From Flagellimonas hadalis (GTDB lineage Bacteria; Bacteroidota; Bacteroidia; Flavobacteriales; Flavobacteriaceae), in assembly GCF_007785775.2 (NCBI RefSeq), contig NZ_VNIK02000002.1, positions 213,321 through 277,320 of the forward strand: a DNA stretch of 64,000 bases, read 5' to 3'. The position numbers and the translations under genes are program-made. The notes beneath the pieces were generated by a model. That model was not told the DNA's origin. It was given only the letters and a program-made list of their open reading frames with translations, and ran no database searches. Shown piece after piece: positions 1 to 8,325 of the stretch (its first letter is position 1; each line of letters opens with the position of its first letter).

Positions 1-2
1 CC

Positions 3-758
3 AACGACGCGACAGCACAGGTCACCGTGACCGAAGGAGATTTAGTAGCCTCCGTGGAACCTGTTTATTCATGTGATGCCAATCAGCCAACAAACAGCAT
101 TCTGGTCACTTTGTTTGACCCATCCATGAATGATGATGTGATGTATGCCCTGGATTCTATGAACCCGAATGACTTTGTGTTGAGTCCAAATTTCAATAAC
201 ATAAGTCCTGGTGACCATAGCCTATTTATCATTCACAACAATGGTTGTCTGTCTGAATATCCATTTTCCATTGATGGAATTGAGCCTTTAGAGCTTGCTC
301 TTTCCAACGATTTTGTGAACGGGATAACCGCAAATGTGACTGGTGGGTCCGCTCCTTATACCTATTATTTTGACAATGGGAACGGAACATCTTCCAACAC
401 CTATACCATCAATCGAAATGGCACTTTCATGGTGACGGTAATGGATGCCATTGGTTGTGAAATCACAGAAAGTATCACCATGAACTTTGTGGATATTTCC
501 ATACCGGATTTCTTCACCCCTGACAACAATGATGGACAAAACGATTTTTGGGGACCAAGGAATACTGAGGCCTTCCCAAATATCCAGACATACATCTTTG
601 ATAGGTATGGCAGGAAAATCCAGATTCTAGGGCAATCCGATGTTTGGAACGGTTACTATGAATCCAAGCCCCTGCCTTCAGGCGACTACTGGTACATTGT
701 GAAATTAAATGATGGTTCTGGACGTGAGTTTGTTGGACACTTCACCCTGTACCGATAA
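3..758 (+). CDS. T9SS type B sorting-domain surface protein (3' end only)
   Basis: Open from the window edge, so only the last ~251 residues are visible. The final ~85 residues are a gliding-motility-associated C-terminal domain (CHU_C/type B sorting signal): FFTPDNNDGQNDFW, then YIFDRYGRKI, a W-N-G-x-Y turn, LPSGDYWYIV and a closing FxLYR strand. Upstream residues look like Ig/PKD-like beta-sandwich repeats (APYTYYFDNG, GTFMVTVMDAIGC). Such proteins cross the outer membrane by the type IX system and stay at the surface or are released. The gene is followed 15 bp later by a PorP/SprF gene, the usual partner of type B cargo. The N-terminus and any catalytic domain lie outside the window, so the specific role is unknown. 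Confidence 0.88.
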   Translation, partial: NDATAQVTVTEGDLVASVEPVYSCDANQPTNSILVTLFDPSMNDDVMYALDSMNPNDFVLSPNFNNISPGDHSLFIIHNNGCLSEYPFSIDGIEPLELALSNDFVNGITANVTGGSAPYTYYFDNGNGTSSNTYTINRNGTFMVTVMDAIGCEITESITMNFVDISIPDFFTPDNNDGQNDFWGPRNTEAFPNIQTYIFDRYGRKIQILGQSDVWNGYYESKPLPSGDYWYIVKLNDGSGREFVGHFTLYR

Positions 759-773
759 AAAAATAGATGATAC

Positions 774-1724
774 ATGAAGAAAGCTATTGTACTTATGATG
801 TGGATGAATATGTGCCTGATGAATGCACAGGAACTGACCATTCCGCAGTTGTCCCAATACTTATCCGACAACCCTTTTCTGATGTCCCCTACCTATGCCG
901 GTATCGGGAACTACGTAAAGGTCAGGATGAACGGATTAACACAGTGGGTGGGTGTCAAGGATGCTCCTGATACCCAGTCCCTGTCCGCAGATGTCAGGTT
1001 GGGAAACCGATCGGGAATCGGCATGGTTCTTTACAATGATGCCAACGGGGAAACCAAACAGCGTGGGGGGAAGGTTTCCTTTGCCCATCACTTAACCTTT
1101 GACAAGTATGAGGAAAGTTTCTTCTCTTTCGCGCTATCCTTTAATCTCAATCAAATCAGACTTGATATTGAAAACTTTGACCCAGAAGCAGAAAGTGATC
1201 AAGGGATCATAAACGATAGGGCTTCCAGCAATCCCAATTTTGATCTTGGCACTTTATATAGGAGAGGTGGGTTTTACCTAAGCCTGAATGTTGCGAACAT
1301 TCTAAACAAGGATTTTAGAAAGTTCAACCCTATTTATGAACCCAATACCTTACGAAATTACTATGTGTATTCGGGATACAGCTTCAGAAAGAACAGAAGG
1401 GACGATTTTGAAATAGAGCCTTCCGTTTTCTACCAATATTTTGAAAATGACGGCAGATCTGTGACAGATGTGAGCACCAAGTTCAAATGGTTCGATTTTC
1501 AGGATTATTACTACGCCGGTTTTACCTATAGGTTCCTGAATGATCAACTAGGTTCCCCTCTGTATGTGGCCCCAATTATGGGACTCAAAAAAGGCGACTT
1601 CTACTTTGGATATTCCTATCAGGTGATCATGAACGAAATATTGGGGTATTCCAAAGGAACCCATGTGTTCACCCTAGGGATAGATCTATTCCAAGGTATT
1701 TCAAATTGTACATGCACTTATTAA
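774..1724 (+). CDS. PorP/SprF family type IX secretion outer-membrane protein
   Basis: 316 residues with a short signal peptide (cleavage near MNA-QE) and the family pattern: QLSQYLSDNPFLMSPTYAGI near the N-terminus (the PorP/SprF SxNPAYAG-type motif), then QWVGVKDAPDTQSLS, followed by a predicted beta-barrel rich in alternating aromatic residues. PorP/SprF proteins associate with the surface-retention machinery of T9SS; SprF of Flavobacterium johnsoniae is needed for secretion of the SprB adhesin. Its position directly after a type B cargo gene fits a dedicated cargo-partner role. Length is normal for the family. Whether it serves only the upstream cargo is inferred from adjacency. Confidence 0.88.
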   Translation: MKKAIVLMMWMNMCLMNAQELTIPQLSQYLSDNPFLMSPTYAGIGNYVKVRMNGLTQWVGVKDAPDTQSLSADVRLGNRSGIGMVLYNDANGETKQRGGKVSFAHHLTFDKYEESFFSFALSFNLNQIRLDIENFDPEAESDQGIINDRASSNPNFDLGTLYRRGGFYLSLNVANILNKDFRKFNPIYEPNTLRNYYVYSGYSFRKNRRDDFEIEPSVFYQYFENDGRSVTDVSTKFKWFDFQDYYYAGFTYRFLNDQLGSPLYVAPIMGLKKGDFYFGYSYQVIMNEILGYSKGTHVFTLGIDLFQGISNCTCTY

Positions 1725-1736
1725 AAAAGAGAAACT

Positions 1737-2741
1737 ATGAAAACAAATCCCAAATCATTGCACCTGATCAACCTATCTCTGATATTTCTATTATTACTGT
1801 CCTCCTGTAGCGAAGATGGTATAAATCCTCCTTCGGTTTTGGAAGATGGTGAAGCAGTAATCTCACCGACAATATCGGACACCATTGTACATGTTATGGT
1901 GGGTAACGACCGTATTCCCATCTATTTGTCGATTCCGAAGGATTGCGACCAAAAAAATCATGCTGCTGTAGTGGTGATGCACGGTTCCGACGGCATGTGG
2001 GCAAACCACGATCCAAGCAAAGGGACAATGTCCGGACAGTTCAATGAATGGCGCCAATTTTTCGACGAAAATTGTATGGTAGGTGCCTTTGTCGATAGTT
2101 ATTCCGGTCGGGGTGTTTCCACCAGGACAGGAAAATGGACCACGGCCCCTGACAATTTCAAGATAAGTTCCCAGTTTGTACGCCCACGTGATGCCAATGT
2201 AGCATTGGCATTGCTCCAAAACCTTAGATATAGTGACGGAAGTTCGGTAGTCAGCCCAAACGATATTGGCCTACTCGGATTTTCCGATGGGGCAACTGCA
2301 GTCGCATCCACTTTATATGATACGGATGCCACGCCAGAGGGTTGGGAATGGACACAGACTTTCAATGGTAAGGAATATGATGAATCCTTGGGAGTATTGG
2401 CCCCGGAGCCAAGACCGGATGCTGGATTTGCAGCAGGCGTGTTCTATTATGGAGGTTCAGGGGGTTATGATTATTGGGGGTCGGCCATATGCGGACCAAA
2501 TGCCATGCAAGGTAACATATATAGGCCCTATGCCCCTATCCTGTACCAAATTCCCGAAGTGGACGAGCTGACCGAAAATACCTTGTGCATGTTCAATGTC
2601 CTTGAACAGAAAGGCGATCCTGTCGAATTGAACTTCTATGAAGGGGCCGAGCATGGGTTCGATTTTGATGACAATGCACAAAGTGCCTTGGCGAGAGAGC
2701 GAACCATAGCCTGGTTCAAAGAAAAATTGCACATGGAATAA
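1737..2741 (+). CDS. Dienelactone-hydrolase-like lipoprotein (alpha/beta hydrolase)
   Basis: 334 residues. A lipoprotein signal ends at Cys24 (LLLSSCS), so the enzyme is probably anchored in a membrane facing the periplasm or surface. The body is an alpha/beta hydrolase: VVVMHGSDG (80-86) is the oxyanion region, GFSDGA (181-186) the nucleophile elbow with Ser183, and AEHGF gives the likely catalytic His306. The arrangement resembles the dienelactone hydrolase family, although Ser replaces the Cys of classical dienelactone hydrolases. The substrate is unknown. It starts 12 bp after the PorP/SprF gene and probably belongs to the same transcript. The insert at about residues 200-260 (EGWEWTQTFN..., then YYGGSGGYDYWG) looks like a lid. 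Confidence 0.75.
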   Translation: MKTNPKSLHLINLSLIFLLLLSSCSEDGINPPSVLEDGEAVISPTISDTIVHVMVGNDRIPIYLSIPKDCDQKNHAAVVVMHGSDGMWANHDPSKGTMSGQFNEWRQFFDENCMVGAFVDSYSGRGVSTRTGKWTTAPDNFKISSQFVRPRDANVALALLQNLRYSDGSSVVSPNDIGLLGFSDGATAVASTLYDTDATPEGWEWTQTFNGKEYDESLGVLAPEPRPDAGFAAGVFYYGGSGGYDYWGSAICGPNAMQGNIYRPYAPILYQIPEVDELTENTLCMFNVLEQKGDPVELNFYEGAEHGFDFDDNAQSALARERTIAWFKEKLHME

Positions 2742-2939
2742 TAGTATCATCCGGAACATGTTTTCCGAACATATAGTAAGCCCAAGTTTGACTTGGAACA
2801 AATATACCCTGTGAACCATACCTCATCCCAAAAGAAACTTGGGAGCAACAGGAAACCAATTATCATCCTCAAACAAAGATTGAACCAAAAAACCCGGAAA
2901 CGGGCCCAAATCAGAACACCTAAATAAATGTAATCGACG

Positions 2940-3326
2940 ATGAAAGGAAATTTTCTTGAAAAATGGATTTTGGATCTTGTCAAATCTGAATATGAATACG
3001 GAAAGATCCCCAAACAGGCCACCTATAAGCTTAGGGAAAGGATGGATGACTTCATAGAGGTGACCATAGAGTGGATGGACCCTGAGAACAACAGTCACAA
3101 GATTGTTTACCACGCAAGATCTTATGGCAAAATGAAAGCGGACGAAAGCCTTGAAATTGTGAAGGATCCCATTTTTGAGCTCGAAAACTACTATACGCTG
3201 GAAATCCATACCTATATCAACCATATCAAAAGAAATTATAGCACTAGGAAAATTGCAAACTATGATGTAATGGCGGTGATAGGACAATTGGAAAACGTGA
3301 ATTCAGGAAAAAAGACAAAGACCTAA
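2940..3326 (+). CDS. Hypothetical protein, 128 aa
   Basis: I do not recognise this protein. It is small, charged and soluble-looking, with no signal peptide or membrane segment. The middle reads as beta strands (DDFIEVTIEWMDPENN, KIVYHAR) followed by a helical C-terminal half ending in a Lys-rich tail. The ATG follows an AT-rich stretch with no Shine-Dalgarno site, as is usual in Bacteroidota. It stands alone between a 198-bp gap upstream and the LytTR-like repeats downstream. Codon use looks like the neighbours, and a clean 128-codon frame favours a real gene, but there is no functional evidence. Confidence 0.55.
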   Translation: MKGNFLEKWILDLVKSEYEYGKIPKQATYKLRERMDDFIEVTIEWMDPENNSHKIVYHARSYGKMKADESLEIVKDPIFELENYYTLEIHTYINHIKRNYSTRKIANYDVMAVIGQLENVNSGKKTKT

Positions 3327-3498
3327 ATGCGCCTTTTCCAATCTAGATGAGCCGGTTTTTGGACATTTAATCCCAAAACACACCCATAACCTAGGTCGAA
3401 AATGTGTGACTATGCTGGATTTCCATGAAAAACACTACAAAATGAGACTCAAACCATGCCTTTCACCGATGAAAATTTGCACTTGGTCGTTCATTTTT

Positions 3499-3532
3499 CA
3501 TCCGTCAATTGAGAGCCTACATCCGTCAATTG
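3499..3532 (+). promoter_or_regulatory. LytTR-type operator: two 13-bp direct repeats, 21-bp period
   Basis: CATCCGTCAATTG occurs twice, at 3499-3511 and 3520-3532, so the repeats are exactly two helical turns apart. The core TCCGTCAAT differs by one base from the published LytTR half-site pattern [TA][AC][CA]GTTN[AG][TG], and paired direct repeats with this period are how LytTR regulators bind. The second copy overlaps the candidate -33 TTG. The likely regulator is a LytTR protein such as the one encoded at 8326-9078 (inference). The natural target is the gene now at 4787, cut off by the insertion sequence. Confidence 0.55.
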
Positions 3533-3558
3533 GGCAAATATGGCATCATTTTAATTTG
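3530..3558 (+). promoter_or_regulatory. Candidate Bacteroidota promoter upstream of the IS
   Basis: TTG at 3530-3532 and TTAATTTG at 3551-3558 (one mismatch to TAnnTTTG) are 18 bp apart, slightly short of the usual 19-21. The predicted start of transcription, about 7 bases past the -7 box, falls inside the ATTTAGT duplicated by the insertion sequence. Before insertion this promoter would have given a leader of about 50 nt to the gene at 4787. Confidence 0.4.
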
Positions 3559-3567
3559 TTATTTAGT

Positions 3568-4735
3568 TGTACTAGCCACTACTTAACCTGACAGTTGTGG
3601 TTAATCCGACACTTGAAAAGAACCTTTAAGCTCATTGTGATCGATGAGCTTTTCTTTTGCTAAAAGTATGGAATCCTCGAAAGTCTGCAAAGGGGTCTTT
3701 CCGTAGCAGTGTTTTCCAGTATGTGTCCTTTCGGTATTGTACCATCCGATCCATTGGTCAAGGTCGTCCTGAAGCTCTTCGATGGATCTGTACACCTTCT
3801 TTCTGAATGCGACAAAGAAAAACTCGTTCTGCATGGTCTTGTGGAAACGTTCACAGATACCGTTGGTCTGCGGGCTCTTTGCCTTGGTCCTGGTATGGTC
3901 GATGTCCTCAATGGTCAGGTAAAGCTGATATTCGTGGTGCTCCCGTTTTCCACAGTACTCGGTTCCCCTGTCGGTCAATATGCGCAGCAAGGGAAGCCCT
4001 TTCTGCTGAAAAAAGGGGATTACCCTGTCATTGAGCAAATCGGCGGCCGTAATAGCGTTCTTTCGGTCGTAGAGCTTTACAAATGCCACTTTACAATAGG
4101 TATCGATAAAGGTCTGTGCATAGATACGGCCAATACCTTTGACGGAACCAACGTAATAGGTGTCCTGTGCGCCCAGATAACCCGGGTGGTGGGTCTCTAT
4201 CTCGCCATGGGCCTGTTTTTCCTCCTTTGCACGTTCCAAGGCCTGTAACTGGGCCTCGGTCAAAACAAAACCGTCCTGTGCGGATTTGGCCTCCAAGGCC
4301 TTCAACCGCTTTTTAAAGGTCTCCAGGTCATGGCGCAACCAAACACTCCGTACGCCACCGGGAGATATGAACGTTCCCCGCTTCTTCAGTTCATTGGAAA
4401 CACGTAACTGTCCATAGGCGGGGAGTTCGGTGGCCATAGCCACAACGGCCTTCTCGATTTCTTCGCCGATACGGTTCTTTAGAATCGGCTTCTTTCTCGA
4501 AATTTCCTGAAGGGCCAACTCTCCTCCCTGTTCATAAAGTTCTTTGAACCTGTAGAAACTATCCCGGCTATATCCCATCACCTTACAGGCTTGGGATACA
4601 TTGCCCAACTGCTTGGCAAGTTCAAGCAGTCCCAACTTTGGTTTGATGATCTTTTCTTCTGTACTCATCTGACAAATCTAATTTATGGGTTAAACTAAGT
4701 TATTAAGATTGTCAGATTAAGTCTTAACTATTACA
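3568..4735 (-). mobile_element. IS481-type insertion sequence, complete, 1168 bp
   Basis: The ends are imperfect inverted repeats of about 28 bp: the left end starts TGTACTAG at 3568 and the right end, read inward on the minus strand from 4735, starts TGTAATAG; both share ACTTAA[C/T]CTGACA. About 22 of 28 positions match. The element is flanked by a perfect 7-bp direct repeat ATTTAGT (3561-3567 and 4736-4742), the target-site duplication. It holds one intact transposase gene on the minus strand. Intact ends, duplication and gene suggest a recent, possibly active insertion. It sits between a LytTR-like promoter and the gene at 4787. Confidence 0.9.
3601..4668 (-). CDS. IS481-family transposase (rve/DDE integrase core)
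   Basis: 355 residues in one frame, no frameshift. The N-terminus (about 10-60) is a helix-turn-helix (LGNVSQACKVMGYSRDSFYRF), followed by a second HTH-like region, then a retroviral-type integrase core from about 165. Probable catalytic residues are Asp169 (GAQDTYYVG), Asp233 (ILTDRGTEYCG) and Glu273 (NGICERFHKT), with the D-to-E gap of about 39 and the SPQTNG motif typical of this superfamily. It fills nearly the whole element between the two terminal repeats. The family name IS481 is from overall resemblance and the single-frame layout (IS3 elements normally use two frames). Confidence 0.9.
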   Translation of the reverse strand: MSTEEKIIKPKLGLLELAKQLGNVSQACKVMGYSRDSFYRFKELYEQGGELALQEISRKKPILKNRIGEEIEKAVVAMATELPAYGQLRVSNELKKRGTFISPGGVRSVWLRHDLETFKKRLKALEAKSAQDGFVLTEAQLQALERAKEEKQAHGEIETHHPGYLGAQDTYYVGSVKGIGRIYAQTFIDTYCKVAFVKLYDRKNAITAADLLNDRVIPFFQQKGLPLLRILTDRGTEYCGKREHHEYQLYLTIEDIDHTRTKAKSPQTNGICERFHKTMQNEFFFVAFRKKVYRSIEELQDDLDQWIGWYNTERTHTGKHCYGKTPLQTFEDSILLAKEKLIDHNELKGSFQVSD

Positions 4736-4786
4736 ATTTAGTCCATATTTCAAAGTTCCCAAATTTTAATCTAAACAAAATCGATC

Positions 4787-5464
4787 ATGCTCTCTTTGAC
4801 CATTTTATGGACCCTTATCTGTGCCACTATCATCATTGGCTACCCCATTTATCTCTTCAACAAGTCCTCTTCAATAATGGATAGTGACATGGACCCTAAA
4901 CATACCATGCCATCCAATAGTGTGGAGTTATTGTCTTTTGATATTCGTGAGCAGCTCCCAGGCTGGTCTTTCACTTTGGATGTTCCACAAATTACGGAAG
5001 AAGTGCTGTATAACAATCCTATTTTGTTCTACTTGGAATCGGAGAACAGTTGTCTGAAACTACCCTTGAACAATTCCCAATTGGGATACAGGGCAAGTGT
5101 CTACAAAAATGTGGGCAAGGTCTATGTCACATTCAAGTCCCTTAATGATGGTGTTTCGAACTTCTATGTGCCCGCTTGGCATTTGAGCAAACTCAAGATC
5201 CTCATCATAAAATCCAAGGACAAAAGAATATATGGGGACTGGACCGAAAAAACCAATGCATCACCAATTCACAAGGGCCTATCCAAAGCGGGAATAAACA
5301 TCTATGACTATGAGGACATGTTAGGGTACTTCAGCAATATTGCGACCATAGATTTCAAAGGGCATTTTATAGCCAAGAGGAAGATCAAAAGACCAAGAAA
5401 AGTTCGCCAGAAAGCCTTATCCCCCGTATCCAGTCATGGCCATGAGCTCCGTTCCGTTGGATAA
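4787..5464 (+). CDS. Hypothetical membrane-anchored protein, separated from its promoter by an IS
   Basis: 225 residues. A single hydrophobic segment at about 2-24 (LTILWTLICATIIIGYPIYL) could be an anchor or uncleaved signal. The middle (about 58-145) has the pattern of a small beta-sandwich often seen in Bacteroidota envelope proteins: a W/F-x-F-x-L-x-VPQIT-EEVL opening, a strand with ILFYLES, LKLPLNN, and a closing LKILIIK strand. The C-terminus is strongly basic (KRKIKRPRKVRQK). Function unknown. Removing the insertion sequence brings a LytTR-like operator and promoter about 50 bp upstream of this ATG, so the gene was probably a LytTR target and may now be silent or driven from the element. 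No disabling mutation is visible. Confidence 0.6.
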   Translation: MLSLTILWTLICATIIIGYPIYLFNKSSSIMDSDMDPKHTMPSNSVELLSFDIREQLPGWSFTLDVPQITEEVLYNNPILFYLESENSCLKLPLNNSQLGYRASVYKNVGKVYVTFKSLNDGVSNFYVPAWHLSKLKILIIKSKDKRIYGDWTEKTNASPIHKGLSKAGINIYDYEDMLGYFSNIATIDFKGHFIAKRKIKRPRKVRQKALSPVSSHGHELRSVG

Positions 5465-5495
5465 AACACATCTGTCTATAGTGTTCATGTTAGTC

Positions 5496-5548
5496 AAAGT
5501 GGGATCAATCCCATGTGGAAATCCCACTTTCCATTTTAATTTTTTGAG
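5496..5548 (+). terminator. Rho-independent terminator-like hairpin after 4787 gene
   Basis: AAAGTGGGAT (5496-5505) pairs perfectly with ATCCCACTTT (5521-5530) across a 15-nt loop, and is followed by a T-rich run ending in TTTTTTG. It lies about 30 bp after the stop codon of the 4787 gene. Confidence 0.6.
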
Positions 5549-5674
5549 CTTTAAAACATCATCCGTGAACCCAGAAGGGCCATCCATAAACCCAAACCCC
5601 AGTTACGTCAAATGGGCCCTTAAATATTCATTGAACCAAAGTAGATTTATCCTGGAAAAAAAGAAAAAGGGATT

Positions 5675-5734
5675 GGACTGCACACGGGCAATAGGTCCAC
5701 TTCTTCAGTTCTGGCAATGAAGATTGTGCAGTCC
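5675..5734. other. 10-bp perfect stem with structured 40-nt loop (possible ncRNA)
   Basis: GGACTGCACA at 5675-5684 and TGTGCAGTCC at 5725-5734 are exact reverse complements. The loop carries an inner CTTC/GAAG stem. GC content of the stem is high for this AT-rich gap. No open frame explains it. Confidence 0.4.
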
Positions 5735-6377
5735 CATAGTTTTTCAAAACAGTTTCTGAATTGGATCATGAATCCAAGTTATTGATAGGACACTCACCAT
5801 AAGTAATTCCTGGAAAGCTGAGAGCTAGTATGGGGTTATGCTGCACACAGTTGTATAATGGGACGAACATGGTGAGTTATTTTAATGTATAAAGACATTC
5901 ACTTTGAACAGCTTCAAAGTGCAAAAAACTGAATTTATGATAACCCCGTCCCACTGGCTCCGTTTTATCAAAAAACATTATAGGCCAAATAAATTAATAA
6001 ACTTCCCCCTCAAAAAAATTTGTACTTTAATCCATCGAGGAACCAACCTTCTTCTTGAAGGGGATTTTATGGATTACCATTGGAATTGTGTGGATTGTCA
6101 TGAACAAAGATTAAAATGTTAATCTATGTCCCTGAAAACAAGTCTACTGAAAATTATATCATTTCCTTTGGGAAGCATCGCAGGTTTTCTAGATGAGCGA
6201 CAAAACAAAGAATTGTTGACTTAAATTGACGACTCCATGAACTATCCTTGTTCTAGTTCAATGCCCTTTAGAAAAATTCCTTTGCTCAAGGATAAAGAGC
6301 CCCACTATGGAACAAATATAAGAAATAATCCTATTCTTTCGAGTTTAATAGGAAAAATCCTTTTATAATTTCTTTCA

Positions 6378-8315
6378 ATGGTCAACAGTGCAATCATATC
6401 CTTACTTAAAAACAAACACTGTAGCCCATGTACTGGAAGATTGGCCGTAAAATATATACCACAACGCCTTGCCAGAAAAGAAAAAAGAAAAAAGCCTATT
6501 GCAGTCCTAACCTGCTGTCTGATATTTTTCATGGGCACAACGCCCTTACTGTCCCAGAACATGGAAATGGACAGGAAGACCAAGAAAATACCTCATTCCA
6601 TACTAAAGGTAAACAACCATGATCTGGAAATAGATGGAATACTGAACGGTGACCATCAATTCAGCACCGATGAATCATGGAGGTTCAACGATGTAAATGC
6701 CACGTATTGGGTGAAACTGGATTTCACACATGAACTCGACACATTGGGCACTGAGAATTCCTGGCGTTTGCGCACCCTTAATTTTAGCATGGCCATTCTC
6801 TACTATCAAAAAGATGGCCACATCGAGCATAAACCATTTGGCCATTTCAACAAAATGGAGAAAAACAAATCCCTTGTCCATCTTCAGGGTGTAAGCTTTA
6901 AAAAGGAATACCTGTTCGAACAAAAATATCTATTCATCAAAGTACAGGTCATTGAGCCTTATGGTCGGGCGCCAAGGTTTGAGTATCTCTCGGAAAGGGC
7001 CAACCGATTCTATACCGATTATTATACGACCCATGACCTCGATAGGGTCATAATGGAGCACGTATATTTAGGTGCCTGCCTCATCTTCTTCATCACCTTT
7101 TTTATTATCTTTTACTATACAAAAAAAGCTGAATTTTTATTCTATGCGCTGTACATATTCTTTTCGGCCTTTTTTTTGGTTCGATTGTTCTTTCATGGAT
7201 ATCAAACCTATATCAGTTCTATGTTTGGGTATTGCAGTGTTGTTATCTCCCAAATCCTCATCAACTTCTTTTATGTCCTTTTTGCCATGTATTACCTGAA
7301 CACCAAAAAAAAATATCCAAGGCTTCATGTGGCCATGCAGATAATTGTTGTTGCCCTTATCCTATTGATTTTACTGCTCAGTTATTCCTATTTTTCGGGT
7401 GAGTACACCATAAGTAATGTCACATTGGATCTGCAAAGGTTGTTGATGACCCTTTTCGGCATCCTTTCCATGGGTTATCTTTTGCTGAAGGCAAAGAACA
7501 AACTGGCCATTTTCATAGTCACCGGTTCCTTTATCTACATGGCCGGCGCGTTACTGTATATGTTCACCCTTTCCAAATATTATATGATCATCGGTTCCAC
7601 ACTGGAAATCATCATTTTTTCTTTAGGCCTAGCCTATAAGATCAAACAGGAATATGAGTCCAAGCTAGTGCTCCAACAAGAGGTTTCGATGAAGGAGACC
7701 AATGCGCTCCGGGCCCAAATGAACCCACATTTCATCTTCAATTCCTTGAACTCCATACAGCATCTCATACTCCAGGACGATATGGTGTCCGCACTGAAAT
7801 ATCTTTCAAAATTTGGCAAGATTGCCCGGAACGTACTGGAAAGTTCCCATGAGGTATTGGTGACGCTCACCGAGGAAATAGAGCTGCTTCGCTCCTATCT
7901 GGAACTGGAATCCCTGCGGTTCGACAACAGTTTTGAATACACCATCCATTTGGACAAGGAACTGGATACGGACCAAGTGGAAATTCCCTTGATGCTGATC
8001 CAACCCCTAGTGGAGAATGCCATAATCCATGGGCTTTCGAGCAAAAAAGAGGGAAACAGGACCCTTTCACTTCGCTTTGAAAAGAAAGATGACCTCTGTG
8101 TCATCAAAATTGAGGACAATGGCATTGGAAGGCAAGCCTCCAAGGCCGCTAAGACCCTCAGAAAATCCAGGGGCATGCAGATTACCGAAAAAAGATTGAA
8201 TATGCGCCATAGCCAAAATGGAAAAAAGAACACTATGGAAATCATTGACAAATATGATTCGGGAAACCACCCATCCGGAACCAAAATCATCATCAAAATA
8301 GTCTATAACCCCTAA
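6378..8315 (+). CDS. LytS/YehU-type sensor histidine kinase with 7TM-DISM sensor
   Basis: Up to 645 residues. A basic stretch and hydrophobic segment at about 35-60 (KPIAVLTCCLIFFMGTTPLLSQ) act as signal peptide; the ATG at 6378 gives an unusually long N-region, so an internal non-ATG start such as the TTG near 6441 is possible. Then come an extracytoplasmic 7TMR-DISMED2-like domain (about 60-220), seven membrane segments (about 226-430), a short coiled coil, and a His_kinase domain of the LytS family with phospho-acceptor His451 in AQMNPHFIFNSLNS. The ATPase domain has LIQPLVENAIIHGL and IEDNGIGRQ. It autophosphorylates and passes phosphate to the response regulator 10 bp downstream. The signal sensed is unknown. 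Confidence 0.9.
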   Translation: MVNSAIISLLKNKHCSPCTGRLAVKYIPQRLARKEKRKKPIAVLTCCLIFFMGTTPLLSQNMEMDRKTKKIPHSILKVNNHDLEIDGILNGDHQFSTDESWRFNDVNATYWVKLDFTHELDTLGTENSWRLRTLNFSMAILYYQKDGHIEHKPFGHFNKMEKNKSLVHLQGVSFKKEYLFEQKYLFIKVQVIEPYGRAPRFEYLSERANRFYTDYYTTHDLDRVIMEHVYLGACLIFFITFFIIFYYTKKAEFLFYALYIFFSAFFLVRLFFHGYQTYISSMFGYCSVVISQILINFFYVLFAMYYLNTKKKYPRLHVAMQIIVVALILLILLLSYSYFSGEYTISNVTLDLQRLLMTLFGILSMGYLLLKAKNKLAIFIVTGSFIYMAGALLYMFTLSKYYMIIGSTLEIIIFSLGLAYKIKQEYESKLVLQQEVSMKETNALRAQMNPHFIFNSLNSIQHLILQDDMVSALKYLSKFGKIARNVLESSHEVLVTLTEEIELLRSYLELESLRFDNSFEYTIHLDKELDTDQVEIPLMLIQPLVENAIIHGLSSKKEGNRTLSLRFEKKDDLCVIKIEDNGIGRQASKAAKTLRKSRGMQITEKRLNMRHSQNGKKNTMEIIDKYDSGNHPSGTKIIIKIVYNP

Positions 8316-8325
8316 AAATAACCCA

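Larger units (their letters stand above)
5465..6377. other. 0.9-kb gene-poor stretch
   Basis: No convincing protein gene. It holds a terminator-like hairpin at 5496-5530, a long-armed stem at 5675-5734, a small CCTTC/GAAGG hairpin at 6047-6061, and AT-rich sequence leading to the histidine kinase at 6378. The short open frames here lack homology-like patterns and good starts. It could contain an untranslated RNA or decayed mobile DNA. Confidence 0.5.

Noticed and set aside
5436-5720. 94-residue frame overlapping the end of the 4787 gene
   Set aside because: It runs across the terminator hairpin at 5496-5530 and has no protein-like pattern.
5904-6122. 72-residue open frame with a TTG start in the gap before the histidine kinase
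   Set aside because: Composition is low-complexity and AT-driven, no promoter or conserved-looking motif, and an internal ATG would give a different, shorter product.
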